Notes: generated by a model not told the origin, from the letters alone. 64,000 bases of DNA from Stenotrophomonas acidaminiphila (GCA_002951995.1 CP019797.1:3596865-3660864); one strand, 5' to 3'. Counted from the stretch's first letter, positions 33,555-43,359 are shown. A program made the numbers and translations.

Positions 33555-36500
33555 GCGCGGTCCCCGCCGCCGGTCGCCACCCGGCCCTCGCGCAGCGCGG
33601 TGAACACCACCAGGCTGTTGTGGATAAATCTGTTGGTAGTGGCCGCGTCGGCGAACGGATCGGCGCCGCGCAACGCCAGTTGCACGGCTTCGCCGTCACG
33701 CTCGCCCCAGCTGCGGTCGCTGCCATGCCACTTCTCGCGCGCGACCTTTTCGCGGGCGTCCGGATCGGCGTTGTAGATCGCCCAGCCGGTGTAGGGGGCG
33801 AACGGCAGCGGCGCCTGCAATCCCCGCGCACGCAGCTGCAGCAGGGCCTGCAGGGCGGCGCGGGCCTGTTCAGCCGGTGGCGGCGGCAGGATGTGCGGGC
33901 CAAAGCCGCCATCGCCGGCATCAATGAACTGCAGCAGCGGCAGCGGCACGCCGGCGGCATTGGCCAGCAACCATTCCAACCCGCTGCGCAGCACCCAGGC
34001 CACGCCCGGCGCACCGGCCTGCAGGCGGGGCAGCCCCTGTGGATGGATCTGTGCGACACGGCCGTGGACGGTGGTGCCGTCGATCGCCACTTCCAGCCGC
34101 TGCGACTGCAATGGCGCGCCGTCGTACCACTGCGCGAAGCTGTCCGCGCACGGGCGGATGCGACCCAGCAGCTGCTCGAACTGCTGCCGGCCCAGCGCCC
34201 CGGAGGGCAGCAGCGCGCGCGCCCGCAGGCGCTCGTACAGGCCCTGTTCGCTGCCTTCCAGCAATGCGCCGAGTACCTGCTGCTGCAACGCGCTGTGCTC
34301 GCGCCCGCGTTCGGGCAGCACCAGCGGTTCGAGGTCGTCGCCGGGCAGGATCTCGCCGCCCAGGCGCAGCCCCAGCCGCTGTTCCAGGAACTGCCCGGCC
34401 GGGTCGGCCAGGAAGCGGCGCAGCGCATCCAGCGACAGCGCGGGTTCGCGCAGGGCGTCGGGCAGCGGCGCGTCCAGTGCACCGGCGGACCAGGGCGCCA
34501 GCGGCTGGCGCTGGCCACCGACCGCACCGGCGGCCGGGTGCCACTGGCGGCGGTAGCTGAAACGCCGCGGCTCGCCATCGCCGCCGAACGCGGCCGGGGC
34601 GAAGGGCTGCAGCGGATGGCGCACGACCATCGCCTGGCGCGCGCTGGCCGCATCGGCATGGCAGGCGGCCACCGCGTCGATCAGCTCGCTGACCAGCACC
34701 GAAGGCTCGCGCTCGCTGCCGTCGCGCGCGTCGGCGCCGAGGTAGCTCAGGTAGAACACGTCCTGCGCCGACGCCAGCAACTGCAGGAACAGGAAGCGGT
34801 CGTCCTCGCGCAGCGAACGGTCGCCGTGGCGGCGCCGCCCGGTGCCGAGTTCGGCGGTGAGCCGGCTCAGGCCGGCGGCCGGGTCGCGGCGCGGGAAGTC
34901 GCCATCGTTCAGGCCCAGCACGCAGATCGCGCGGAACGGCAGCAGCCGCATCGGCACCATGCGCCCGAAACTGACGCCGCCGGTGAGCAGCGGCGCGCGG
35001 GTGTCGGCCTCGGACAACACCGTGGAAAAGTGCGCACGCACCACCTCGGCGGGCACCGCCGCATCGAAGCCGGCCTTTTCCGCGTCCTCGGCGAAGGCGT
35101 TGATCAGCTTGCGCAGCCGGTCCAGCGCGCGCTGGGTGGACGGCTCGGCGGGCGTTTCCGGCAGCAGCGCGTCCAGCAGGCCAAGCAGGCGTTCGCGCCA
35201 CTGCGCCGGCGCCAGCGCCTCGGCCAGCGCCTTCTGGTGGCGGGCGAGCACGCGCAGCAGGCGGATCAGCGCATCCAGCGCGGCCAGTGCGCTGCCTTCC
35301 AGCTCCGGCCACGGCGCGACGCCGGCCAGGTCGTCGTCGCTGCCGCTGGCGTGGCCGAGCAGCAGCCGGTCCAGGGCGAACTGCCAGGTGCAGGCGTCGT
35401 CGAGCGGCGCCTGGTGCTGGCCGCGGTGCGCCGCATCCAGCCCCCAGCGCGCGCCGGCGGCCTGCAGCCAGCCGTGCAGGCGCTCGAACGCGGCCGCGTC
35501 CAGTCCGGCGGCGGCGGCCAGCGGCGGGCTGGCGAGCAGGTCGAGGATCTCGTTGAGGCCAAAGCGCGACACCGGCAGCCCCAGCAGCTGCATGAACACG
35601 TCGGCCAGTGGCTCGCCCTGCAGCGGACTGGCGTCGGCCAGTGCCCACGGAATGTGGCCCTCGCCGCCGCCGCGGCCGCCGAACACCGATTCCAGGTACG
35701 GCACGTAGGGGTCGATGTCCGGCGCCAGCACCGCGATCTCGCGCGGCTGCAGCGGCGGGTCGAAGCGCGGATCGTCCAGCAGCGCGCGCAACTGGTCGTG
35801 CAGCACCTGCATTTCCCGCAGGCGGGTATGGCAGGCGTGGACCTGCACGCTGGGGTCGTCCAGCCGCAGCGCCGGGCGCAGCGGCGCCGGCGGCCGCGCG
35901 CGGCGGTGGAACAGGTCGGCCTGCAGGCGGTGCAGCAGGCTGTCGCGCAGGCCGCCCTGGTCCAGCGTCGGCCCGTCGCGCCGCTCGGGATCGGCATAGG
36001 CGGCGATCTCGCCGGACGGGTGCACCACTTCGTAGCTGCCCAGCACCGCCATGAAGTCGCGCCCGGCCGCGCCCCAGGCCTGCAGCAGCGGGTTCTCGCC
36101 GGCGTCGCTGCCGAACGGATCGTCGACGCCGCCGCGCAGCCGTTCGGCCAGGGTCTGCAGGTCGCCCCAATAGGCGCGCGTGGGCGTGGGCAGGTAGAAA
36201 TGCAGCGTACCGACCCGCGCCTGGGTGGCGATCACCCGCAGCACGTCGGGCGAAACGTTGAGCGTGGCGAAGGCGAACAGGCGCGACGGCAGGCCGCGCG
36301 GCAGCGGCTGGCCGGCGCCCTCGAACCGCGCCAGGTAGTCGTTGATGCGGCGCGCGCGATGCTGCTGGCCGCCGGCGATGCGGCGCCAGAGGATGGCCTG
36401 CGGATCGGCGGGATCGGCGCCGGCCTCCCAGCGCAGCAGCCAGTCGCGGCGCCAGGCCTGGTACTTCTCGAATACCCCGCCCAGTTCGGCGGCCAGCGAC

Positions 36501-36906
36501 CAGGCCCGCAGCGGGTCGCCGGCGCCGGGCGCGTCGCCCCCAGATAGGTGCGCAGCGCGGCCATCGCCGGCTGCCGCATCAGCGCCGGGTCGGTCAGGGC
36601 CGCGTACAGCCGCCACTGCAGCCCCGGCGCGCCGAGGTCGTCCTGCTCGCCGGGCACGTTTTCCTGCAACGCGCGGGCAACGAACTCACCCGGCGTGAGG
36701 AATTCGAGATTGGCGGCGATGCCGTATTCGGCGGCCAGCGTGGACTGCAGCCAGCGGCGCATCGCCACCTGCGGGATCAGGACCGTGTCGGCCGCCAGCA
36801 GCGGCTGCCCGGGCGCGGGCGCGCGCAGCGCGTGGGCCAGCAACGAGGCGAGCACGTCCAGCGCATTGGAGTGGTAGAGGCGGAAATCCGCGGCGGCATC
36901 AGGCAT
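33551..36906 (-). pseudogene. recC: Exodeoxyribonuclease V subunit gamma, frameshifted as sequenced
   Basis: RecC recognises Chi and holds the split DNA strands. The natural N-terminus MPDAAADFRLYHSNALDVLASLLAHAL...TVLIPQVAMRRWLQSTLAAEYGIAANLEFLTPGEF runs to AALRTYLG and then leaves frame; the next 995 or so residues (GDAPGAGDPLRAWSLAAELGGVFEKYQAWRRDWLL ... to the stop overlapping recB) are in the neighbouring frame. The switch is at the CCCCC run 36537-36541; one extra base gives a normal 1118-residue RecC. Downstream recB and recD are intact. An upstream break in an operon this tightly coupled would probably cripple all three, which argues for a read error. Confidence 0.9.
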
Positions 36907-36953
36907 GGCCGCGCCATTGTGCCGGAGCGGCGTCGCGTTGACTGCGACGAAAG

Positions 36954-37985
36954 CTACCGCGATGCCCGCTTCCGGGCCGAAACCAGCTGCTTGGCTTCGA
37001 CCTGCAGTTGTCTCAGTTCGTCGACCGCCTCCTGCTCGGCGGCCAAAGCTTCCGCGGTGCGCCGGCGCATGTCGAAAGCGGCATAGCGGTCAGCCACAAT
37101 GGCCTCCATCTGCTCGCGCGATATCCGGCCAGAGCCCATTAGTACGGAACGTTCGTTGAAATCGAGGAAGCGGTCGGTCTGGGCGATCCAGTCGGCCATC
37201 CGCGTTTCGATCCGGCGCATGGCTCGGTCTTCGGCGAAATCCAGGAACATGGTGACCAGCCGGTTGAGCTGGTCCAGCTCCTGCGCATCCAGATAGTTCT
37301 TCGACACGACCGCATCGGCTTTGCGCACACGCTCCCCGACCCAGTTTGTCAGCGCCATGTTGTCGGCTGCTGGATCGGCCCGTTCCACGATCAGTTCGGC
37401 AGCGGTGCGGCCGGTGATCGCATACACCAACTTGTTCTGGATGGTGGCGAAGAAGGTCTTTGCGGTATGCGCGCTTCCGTCATAGTCGCTGCTGCTCGCT
37501 TTGAACAGATCCCGCAGCTTCTGGTAGAAGCGTTTCTCCGAACTGCGGATATCGCGGATGCGGCGCAGCAGTTCGTCGAAGTAGTCCGCCCGTTCGGCGT
37601 CCTTGAGGCGCTGGTCATTGAGCAGGAAGCCCTTGACCAGGTACTCGGCCAAGGTGGTTCCCGCCCAGCGCCGGAACTGGTTCCCACGTGGGGAGCGCAC
37701 CCGGAAACCGATCGCCAGGATCAGGTCTAGCCGGTAAAGCATTGTTTTATAACGCTTTTCATCTGCGGCAGTTGTCAAGTAAAACTTGACAACTGCCTCC
37801 TCGGATAGCTCTCCCTCCGCAAAGATCTTGCGGATATGCAGGCTGATGTTCTGCTTGGTGGTTTCAAACAGATCCGCCATCTCACCCTGGGTCAGCCAGA
37901 CCGTACCGTCGGTAGCACGCAGGTGGATATCGGTACGACCGTCCTCGGTCCGGTAGAGAATCAATTCGCCATTGTTTTCGCTCAT
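36954..37985 (-). CDS. RhuM family protein
   Basis: 343 residues from MSENNGELILYRTEDGRTDIHLRATDGTVWLTQGEMADLF. The family pattern is clear: VWLTQGEMADLFETTKQNISLHIRKIFAEGEL, then VVKFYLTTAADEKRYKTMLYRLDLILAIGFRVRSPRGNQFRRWA and a helical second half. Named after a Salmonella pathogenicity-island gene, the family has no known activity; the first part resembles phage-type DNA-binding modules, and members are often found among mobile or defence genes. Base composition is visibly less G+C-rich than the neighbours, consistent with acquisition. It sits alone between recC and the mla operon. Confidence 0.87.
   Translation of the reverse strand: MSENNGELILYRTEDGRTDIHLRATDGTVWLTQGEMADLFETTKQNISLHIRKIFAEGELSEEAVVKFYLTTAADEKRYKTMLYRLDLILAIGFRVRSPRGNQFRRWAGTTLAEYLVKGFLLNDQRLKDAERADYFDELLRRIRDIRSSEKRFYQKLRDLFKASSSDYDGSAHTAKTFFATIQNKLVYAITGRTAAELIVERADPAADNMALTNWVGERVRKADAVVSKNYLDAQELDQLNRLVTMFLDFAEDRAMRRIETRMADWIAQTDRFLDFNERSVLMGSGRISREQMEAIVADRYAAFDMRRRTAEALAAEQEAVDELRQLQVEAKQLVSARKRASR
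37767..37797. repeat. Perfect 14-bp inverted repeat inside the RhuM gene
   Basis: GGCAGTTGTCAAGT (37767-37780) and ACTTGACAACTGCC (37784-37797) flank AAA. The dyad lies within codons for the conserved AVVKFYLTT segment. It would fold into a strong mRNA hairpin or serve as a protein-binding site; its AT-rich content is unusual for this region. Confidence 0.75.
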
Positions 37986-38238
37986 GCGATCTCCTTGGTC
38001 ATGCAACCTCGCATGCGTGCGGCTGCGCCGGGGCAATGTACTGACTGGCATCCGACGACTCCATACCTGTGTCGTCCACATAGGCCGAACCGCCGCAACG
38101 ACACCCGGAAGACTGGGCGTTCCACGCATGGCCACTGACGCCCGGCGCCGGTCCGGCGACAATACTGCACGGTCCAGTTCTCTTTTGTTCAGGCGGACCC
38201 GATAATCCTGCCACGTTGGTTTTCCGTTAAAGGCCGCC

Positions 38239-39027
38239 ATGTCCCTTCCCCGGACACCCCTGGTGCAGTTGTCCGACGTCCGCATCGACCGCGGCGGGCG
38301 CACGATCCTGCGCGACGTTTCGCTGGACGTGCCGCGCGGCAGCATCACCGCCGTGCTCGGCCCCTCGGGCACCGGCAAATCGACGCTGCTGGCGGCGTTG
38401 ACCGGCGAGCTGCGCCCGGTCAGCGGCCAGGTGCGCCTGTTCGGGCAGGACATCCCGCAGGGCAACCGCGCGCTGCTGGAAATGCGCAAGAACATCGGCG
38501 TGCTGCTGCAGGGCAACGGCCTGCTGACCGACCTGACGGTCGCCGAGAACGTCGCCCTGCCGCTGCGGACCCACACCCGCCTGCCCGAGCCGGTGCTGCA
38601 GCGCCTGGTGCGGATGAAGCTGCACGCGGTGGGCCTGCTGGCCGCGGCCGATGCATGGCCGCGCGAACTGTCCGGTGGCATGGCGCGGCGCGTGGCGCTG
38701 GCCCGCGCGCTGGCGCTGGACCCGCCGCTGATGATCTACGACGAGCCGCTGACCGGGCTGGATCCGATCGCCTCGGGGGTGATCATGAGCCTGATCCAGC
38801 GCCTGAACCACAGCTTGGGGCTGACCAGCGTCATCGTCAGCCACCACGTGCACGAGACCCTGCCGATCTGCGACCACGCCGTGGTCATCGCCAACGCCGG
38901 CATCGTGTTCTCGGGCACGCCTGACCAGCTGCAGGCCAGCAGCGACCCGCTGGTGCGGCAGTTCCTGCACGGCCAGCCCGACGGCCCGATCCCGTTCGAC
39001 GCCGCGCCGCGGCCGAGGGCTGCCTGA
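38239..39027 (+). CDS. mlaF: Phospholipid ABC transporter ATP-binding protein MlaF
   Basis: 262 residues. Walker A GPSGTGKST, signature LSGGMARR, Walker B LMIYDEPLTGLDP and H-loop SVIVSHHVHETL. It powers the MlaFEDB inner-membrane complex that moves phospholipids between outer and inner membranes to keep outer-leaflet asymmetry. First gene of mlaFEDCBA; its stop overlaps the mlaE start (TGATG). The gap of about 250 bases from the divergent RhuM gene holds its promoter, which is not clearly identifiable. Confidence 0.95.
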   Translation: MSLPRTPLVQLSDVRIDRGGRTILRDVSLDVPRGSITAVLGPSGTGKSTLLAALTGELRPVSGQVRLFGQDIPQGNRALLEMRKNIGVLLQGNGLLTDLTVAENVALPLRTHTRLPEPVLQRLVRMKLHAVGLLAAADAWPRELSGGMARRVALARALALDPPLMIYDEPLTGLDPIASGVIMSLIQRLNHSLGLTSVIVSHHVHETLPICDHAVVIANAGIVFSGTPDQLQASSDPLVRQFLHGQPDGPIPFDAAPRPRAA

Positions 39028-39776
39028 TGCCGTTCGTGTCCTCGATCCGCTCGCTGGGCCGCGCCGGCCTGTTCTCGCTGACGGTGCTGCGCGGCTCGCT
39101 GCCGACGCCCGATTTCCTCGCCGAGCTGACCCGCGAGATCTACAAGATCGGCGCGCGCTCGCTGCCGATCATCGCCGTGGGCGGCGCCTTCGTCGGCCTG
39201 GTGCTGACCCTGCAGGGCTACCGCACGCTGACCACCTTCGGCGCCGCCGATGCGCTGTCCACCCTGCTCGGGCTGTCGCTGTACCGCGAACTGGCGCCGG
39301 TGCTGACCGCGCTGCTGTTCATCGGCCGCGCCGGCAGTTCCATTGCCGCCGAGCTGGGGCTGATGCGTGCCACCGACCAGATCAAGGCACTGGAACTGAT
39401 GGCCATCGACCCAGTGGCCAAGGCGGTGGCCCCCCGCTTCTGGGCAGCGGTGCTGACCGTGCCGCTGCTGACCGGCGTGTTCTGTTCGCTGGCCATCACC
39501 GGCGGCTGGTTCGAGGCGGTGAAGGTGCTGGGCCAGGACAACGGCACGTTCTGGTCGGGGCTGCGCAGCAGCGTCGATTTCTGGGACGACTTCGCCGTGG
39601 CGCTGCTCAAGTCGGCGATCTTCGGCGGCACCGCCGCATTGGTCGCCGCCTATGTCGGCTTCCACGCCGAACCCACCATCGAAGGCACCTCGGTGGCCAC
39701 CACCCGCGCGGTGGTGAATGCCTCGCTGCTGGTGCTGATGTTCAACTTCGTGCTTTCCGCACTGATGTTCCATTGA
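39027..39776 (+). CDS. mlaE: Phospholipid ABC transporter permease MlaE
   Basis: 249-residue MlaE/YrbE permease. The family features are an N-terminal interface helix, VGGAFVGLVLTLQGYRTLTTFG, LYRELAPVLTALLFIGRAGSSIAAELGLMRATDQIKALELMAIDPV, and a C-terminal helix AVVNASLLVLMFNFVLSALMF. Five membrane helices are expected. The EQ-loop-like coupling segment (AELGLMRATDQIKALELM) that touches the ATPase is intact. Second gene of the mla operon, translationally coupled to mlaF. Confidence 0.96.
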   Translation: MPFVSSIRSLGRAGLFSLTVLRGSLPTPDFLAELTREIYKIGARSLPIIAVGGAFVGLVLTLQGYRTLTTFGAADALSTLLGLSLYRELAPVLTALLFIGRAGSSIAAELGLMRATDQIKALELMAIDPVAKAVAPRFWAAVLTVPLLTGVFCSLAITGGWFEAVKVLGQDNGTFWSGLRSSVDFWDDFAVALLKSAIFGGTAALVAAYVGFHAEPTIEGTSVATTRAVVNASLLVLMFNFVLSALMFH

Positions 39777-39883
39777 TGCCAATCCCTGCCGGGTACCCGC
39801 GCGTGGCGGTGCGCGGATCCGACGAACAACCCGCTTCGCCCGCACCGGCGAGGCACCTGCTGGATCAGGAGTGAGACAACAAC

Positions 39884-40398
39884 ATGGCCATTCGTGGACC
39901 TCGACTCGAATTCTCCGTCGGCGCCTTCCTGCTGCTGGCGCTGGCGTCGCTGCTGGTACTGGCGGTGGCATCCACCAACCAGCGCTTCGGCATCGGCGGC
40001 GGCGACTACGTGCTCAAGGCGCGTTTCAGCCAGATCGGCCAGCTGCGGCCGCAGGCGCCAGTGAAGGTAGGGGGGGTGACCATCGGCCAAGTGGCCGATA
40101 TTCAGCTGGACCCCGTTAAATACGACTCCATCGTCACCCTGTCGCTGGACGGCAAGTTCAAGGACCTGCCCGCCGACACCTCGGCCGGCATCTTCACCAG
40201 CGGCCTGCTGGGCGAAAGCTACATCGGCCTGCAGCCGGGCGGCGACCCGGACGTGCTCAAGTCCGGCGACGAGATCGTGTTCACGCAGCCGGCGGTGGAC
40301 CTGATCCAACTGGTCGGCAAGTACATGTTCAGCGGCGGCGGCAACAACGCCGCGTCCCCCCGGGCCCCCACGAGACGCCCACCAAGGAAGAACCCTAA
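39884..40398 (+). CDS. mlaD: MlaD: inner-membrane MCE-domain lipid-binding protein (3' end frameshifted)
   Basis: One N-terminal helix (FSVGAFLLLALASLLVLAVAS) and one MCE domain (YVLKARFSQIGQLRPQAPVKVGGVTIGQV...IFTSGLLGESYIGLQPGG). It forms the hexameric ring above MlaE. The frame as sequenced misses its natural stop and runs on into mlaC because of one missing base at the C-run 40356-40361; with one C added the protein ends PHETPTKEEP and stops at 40396-40398, 2 bases before mlaC, at 171 residues. The essential MCE domain lies before the break, so the effect on function would be small. Confidence 0.9.
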
Positions 40399-40400
40399 TC

Positions 40401-41069
40401 ATGAAAACCCGACTGCTCACCACCGCGCTCGCCGCGGCCCTGCTCGCCGCCGCCCCGTCGCTGGCGATGGCGCAGGCGCGCCCGGCGGCCAGCGCCGCGC
40501 AGCCTTCGGCCGCCGCGCGTACCGTGCTCGACGCCAGCTCGCGCATCCTGTCCACGCTGGAAACCCGCCGCGGCGAGTTCCGCGCCAACCCGACCGCGCT
40601 GCGCGGCTTCATCGACAGCGAACTGAGCCGCGGCTTCGACCGCGACTACGCCGCCCGCCTGGTGCTGGGCGTGCATGGCCGCGGCGCGGCCGATGCCGAC
40701 GTCAAGCTGTTCGCCGACGCGATGGCCGACAACCTGATGGCCCGCTACGGCTCGGCCCTGCTCGACATCCAGGGCAAGCCCAGCTTCCGCTACAAGGGCG
40801 AGGCCGCGCTGCCGGGCAACCGTGGCGTGAAGGTGTCGACCGAACTGGTGCGCGCCGGCGCCGAGCCGACCCCGGTCGAATACCTGATGCGCAACGTCGG
40901 CGGCCAGTGGAAGATCTTCGACGTGATGATCGAAGGCATCTCCTACGTGCAGACCTTCAAGAACCAGTTCGACGCCCCGCTGCGGCAGAAGTCGATCAAG
41001 GAAGTGGCGGCCGAACTGCGCAACGGCAGCATGCAGGCCACCGCGGGCCCGGCACCCCGTGGCAAGTGA
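40401..41069 (+). CDS. mlaC: Periplasmic phospholipid-shuttle protein MlaC
   Basis: 222 residues with signal peptide (LLTTALAAALLAAAPSLAMAQA). The MlaC/Ttg2D fold is seen in RGFIDSELSRGFDRDYAARLVLGVHGRGA, FADAMADNLMARYGSALLD and VEYLMRNVGGQWKIFDVMIEGISYVQTFKNQFDAPLRQKSI. It carries a phospholipid through the periplasm between MlaA at the outer membrane and the MlaFEDB complex. It overlaps the mlaB start by 11 bases. Confidence 0.95.
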   Translation: MKTRLLTTALAAALLAAAPSLAMAQARPAASAAQPSAAARTVLDASSRILSTLETRRGEFRANPTALRGFIDSELSRGFDRDYAARLVLGVHGRGAADADVKLFADAMADNLMARYGSALLDIQGKPSFRYKGEAALPGNRGVKVSTELVRAGAEPTPVEYLMRNVGGQWKIFDVMIEGISYVQTFKNQFDAPLRQKSIKEVAAELRNGSMQATAGPAPRGK

Positions 41070-41367
41070 CGCCACCGCACGCGTCGAGGGCGACGCCCTG
41101 CACCTGGCCGGCACGCTGGACCGCGCCGCGGCGGTGGCGCTGTGGCCGCAGTTGCTGCGCCAGGTGGGCGGGCTGCGCCGGCTCGACCTGAACGCCGTCG
41201 AGCGCGTGGACAGCGCCGGGGTGGCGCTGCTGGCCGAGCTGTCTGCACGCATGCGTAGCAATGGCGGCGCTACCATCGTCGGCGCACCGGTGGGCCTGGA
41301 CGAGCTGCGCGCGGCGTACCGGCTGTCACCGGACCTGGATTTCAACGCCTCTTCGGCGGAACACTGA
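41059..41367 (+). CDS. mlaB: STAS-domain protein MlaB
   Basis: 102 residues from a GTG start inside the last codons of mlaC. The STAS fold is recognised from GDALHLAGTLDRAAAVALWPQLL and the LDLNAVERVDSAGVALLAELSAR helix start with the conserved Asp-Ser pair. In the Mla complex this small cytoplasmic subunit binds MlaF and is needed for its assembly and activity. One base separates its stop from the mlaA start. Confidence 0.93.
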   Translation: MASDATARVEGDALHLAGTLDRAAAVALWPQLLRQVGGLRRLDLNAVERVDSAGVALLAELSARMRSNGGATIVGAPVGLDELRAAYRLSPDLDFNASSAEH

Positions 41368-41368
41368 C

Positions 41369-42414
41369 ATGAACCTCTTCCGCACCCTCCCGCTCCTGGC
41401 CGCCGTGCTCGTGCTGGGCGCCTGCGCCGGCAAGCCCGTGCGCGCGACCGCACCGCCCGCCAGCGCAAGCGTCGGCGCGGAGCCCTCCGGCTGCGCGGAC
41501 GCCGCGTCCTGCGCGGGCGCACCGGCGCCGGCCACTGCACCGGCGCCGGTCCCGGTCGCCGACGTGGCGGCGCAGCCCACCCGGGCATCCGACGACACGC
41601 TCGCGGGTACCCCGGCGGAGGCGCAGGCGACCCCGCCCAGCCCGGCCGCGGCGACCGATGCCGAGGACGATTTCGCCGCGCTGTACGGCCCCCCGGTACG
41701 GAGCCCGGCAGCGGCGGCGATGGCGCCACGCCGACCTACGATCCGTGGGAGAAGTACAACCGCCGTATGCACCGCTTCAACCTGGCGGTGGACCGCGGCA
41801 TCGCCCGTCCGCTGGCCACCGCCTACGTGCAGGTGGTGCCGCGCGTGGCGCGCACCGGGGTCAGCAACTTCTTCAGCAACCTGCGCTTGCCGGTGACCAT
41901 GGTCAACCAGCTGCTGCAGGGCCATGCCGACGACGCCTGGGACTCGCTGGGCCGGTTCCTGATGAACTCCACGCTCGGCATCGGCGGCCTGTTCGACCCC
42001 GCCAGCAAGGCCATGGTGCCGCGCCGCAGCGAGGACTTCGGACAGACCCTGGGTACCTGGGGCTGGCGCCAGTCGCGCTACGTGGAGCTGCCGTTCTTCG
42101 GCCCGCGTACCGTGCGCGACGTGTTCGGCCTGGCCGGCGACGTACCGTTGTCGCCGCTACGCCGGGTGGACACGGACACACTGCGCATCGGCCTGCAGGG
42201 CCTGCAGCTGGTCGACACCCGGGTGCAGTTGCTGTCGCTGGACGACATCCGCGACAACGCGGTGGACGAGTACGCGCTCACCCGCGATGCCTGGCTGCAG
42301 CGGCGCAATTACCAGATCGAGAAGGACCTGCGCCACGACCGCCGCCGCCATGGCGACGACGAGCAGACCACCATCCCGGTCGATGCGATGCCGATGCCCG
42401 AATGGGGGCGCTGA
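41369..42414 (+). pseudogene. mlaA: MlaA/VacJ outer-membrane lipoprotein, frameshifted as sequenced
   Basis: The first frame gives a lipoprotein signal (LLAAVLVLGACAG) and a long Ala/Pro-rich linker to DDFAALYGP. The MlaA domain (YDPWEKYNRRMHRFNLAVDRGIARPLATAYVQVVPRVARTGVSNFFSNL...NSTLGIGGLFDPAS...) continues in the neighbouring frame to the stop at 42412-42414. The switch lies at the C-run 41689-41694; one more C restores 348 residues with a smooth joint (YGPPGTEPGSGGDG). MlaA removes misplaced phospholipid from the outer leaflet. A homopolymer error is likelier than a true loss, since mlaFECB are intact. Confidence 0.9.
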
Positions 42415-42445
42415 GCGCGCGGTGTGCAATGCAGGTACGAAAAAA

Positions 42446-42473
42446 GCCCGGGGTAATCCCGGGCTTTCTTTTT
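42446..42473 (+). terminator. Rho-independent terminator of the mla operon
   Basis: GCCCGGG (42446-42452) pairs with CCCGGGC (42458-42464) across GTAAT, followed by TTTCTTTTT; an A-run precedes the stem. It lies 32 bases after the mlaA stop. Confidence 0.93.
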
Positions 42474-42504
42474 CCGGGCCGGCGTCGGCGCCCTGGACCG
42501 GGAC

Positions 42505-42687
42505 TCAACTGCCGTCCGGGTGCCGGGATGCCTGGAGCACCAGCAACAGCGTGGCGAGCGGGCCAAGCAGCAGCGACAGCAGCCCCCAGTTCATGCCACT
42601 GCGTCCCTTGCCCTGGGCGAGCCCGGCGTTGATGAGCGCCAGGGTGAACCAGCCGACCGCGAACCCACCGGAATTGCCTGCCGTCAT
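42505..42687 (-). CDS. Small two-helix membrane protein
   Basis: 60 residues, with two hydrophobic stretches: GGFAVGWFTLALINAGLA and GMNWGLLSLLLGPLATLLLVLQA, joined by the basic turn QGKGRSG. Short proteins with this WGLLSLLLGPLATLL ending are common conserved hypotheticals and sometimes misnamed antitermination proteins. No function can be assigned. It is preceded by 84 bases and then the glutathione peroxidase gene on the same strand. Confidence 0.6.
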   Translation of the reverse strand: MTAGNSGGFAVGWFTLALINAGLAQGKGRSGMNWGLLSLLLGPLATLLLVLQASRHPDGS

Positions 42688-42771
42688 CCTGCGATCGCCT
42701 CTTCAGTCTGTTGCCCGATGCGGCGCGCGAAAACCGACCGCTGCCGCCGGGGCCGCGATCGGTGGCGGGGC

Positions 42772-43317
42772 TCAGGCCGCGAGCGCGGCATCGATCGCCG
42801 CGCGCAGGCCGGCGTCATCGGCGGTGGTATCCGGCGAGAAGCGGCCGATGACCTGCCCGTCCTTGCCGACCAGGAACTTCTCGAAATTCCACAGGATGCC
42901 CGGCGCCGGGTTGGGTTCGATGCCGAAGCCGACCAGCTTCTCGCGCATCGGGCCTTCGCCGGTCGCCACCGGCTGCGCCGCGATCAGCTGCTGGTACAGC
43001 GGGTGCACGTCGGCGCCGGCGACGCTGATCTTGGCGAACATGGGGAAGGTCACGTCGTAGGTGAGCGAGCAGAACTGCCGGATCTCGTCCTCGCTGCCCG
43101 GCTCCTGGCCGTTGAAGTTGTTGGCCGGGAAACCCAGCACCTCCAGCCCGGCGTCCTTCTTCTCGCGGTAGAGCTTCTCCAGCCCTTCGTACTGCGGCGT
43201 CAGCCCGCACTTGGAGGCGACGTTGACCAGCAGCAGCACCTTTCCGCGGTAGTCGCCCAGCGAGGCCGGGGCGCCGTCGAGGGTGGTCAGGGGGATGTCC
43301 TGGATGGCGGTAGCCAT
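42772..43317 (-). CDS. Glutathione peroxidase family protein
   Basis: 181 residues from MATAIQDIPLTTLDGAPASL. The thioredoxin-fold peroxidase uses Cys: NVASKCGLTPQYEGLEKLY carries the catalytic Cys, with the FPANNFNGQEPG loop and the conserved Trp in GILWNFEKFLVGKDG. It lowers peroxides using thioredoxin or glutathione in the cytoplasm. An upstream in-frame codon adds 12 residues without a better ribosome site. Close to an alpha/beta hydrolase gene on the same strand (gap 42 bases). Confidence 0.94.
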   Translation of the reverse strand: MATAIQDIPLTTLDGAPASLGDYRGKVLLLVNVASKCGLTPQYEGLEKLYREKKDAGLEVLGFPANNFNGQEPGSEDEIRQFCSLTYDVTFPMFAKISVAGADVHPLYQQLIAAQPVATGEGPMREKLVGFGIEPNPAPGILWNFEKFLVGKDGQVIGRFSPDTTADDAGLRAAIDAALAA

Positions 43318-43359
43318 GGGGGGTTCCTGTGGTTGATTAGGCAGCCCAAGCATATCCGG

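Noticed and set aside
29913-33776. 1287-codon plus-strand frame opposite recB, and similar long frames opposite recC and the caspase gene
   Set aside because: They mirror real genes on the other strand, have Gly/Arg/Ala-biased composition and no recognisable domain; a common effect at ~70% G+C.
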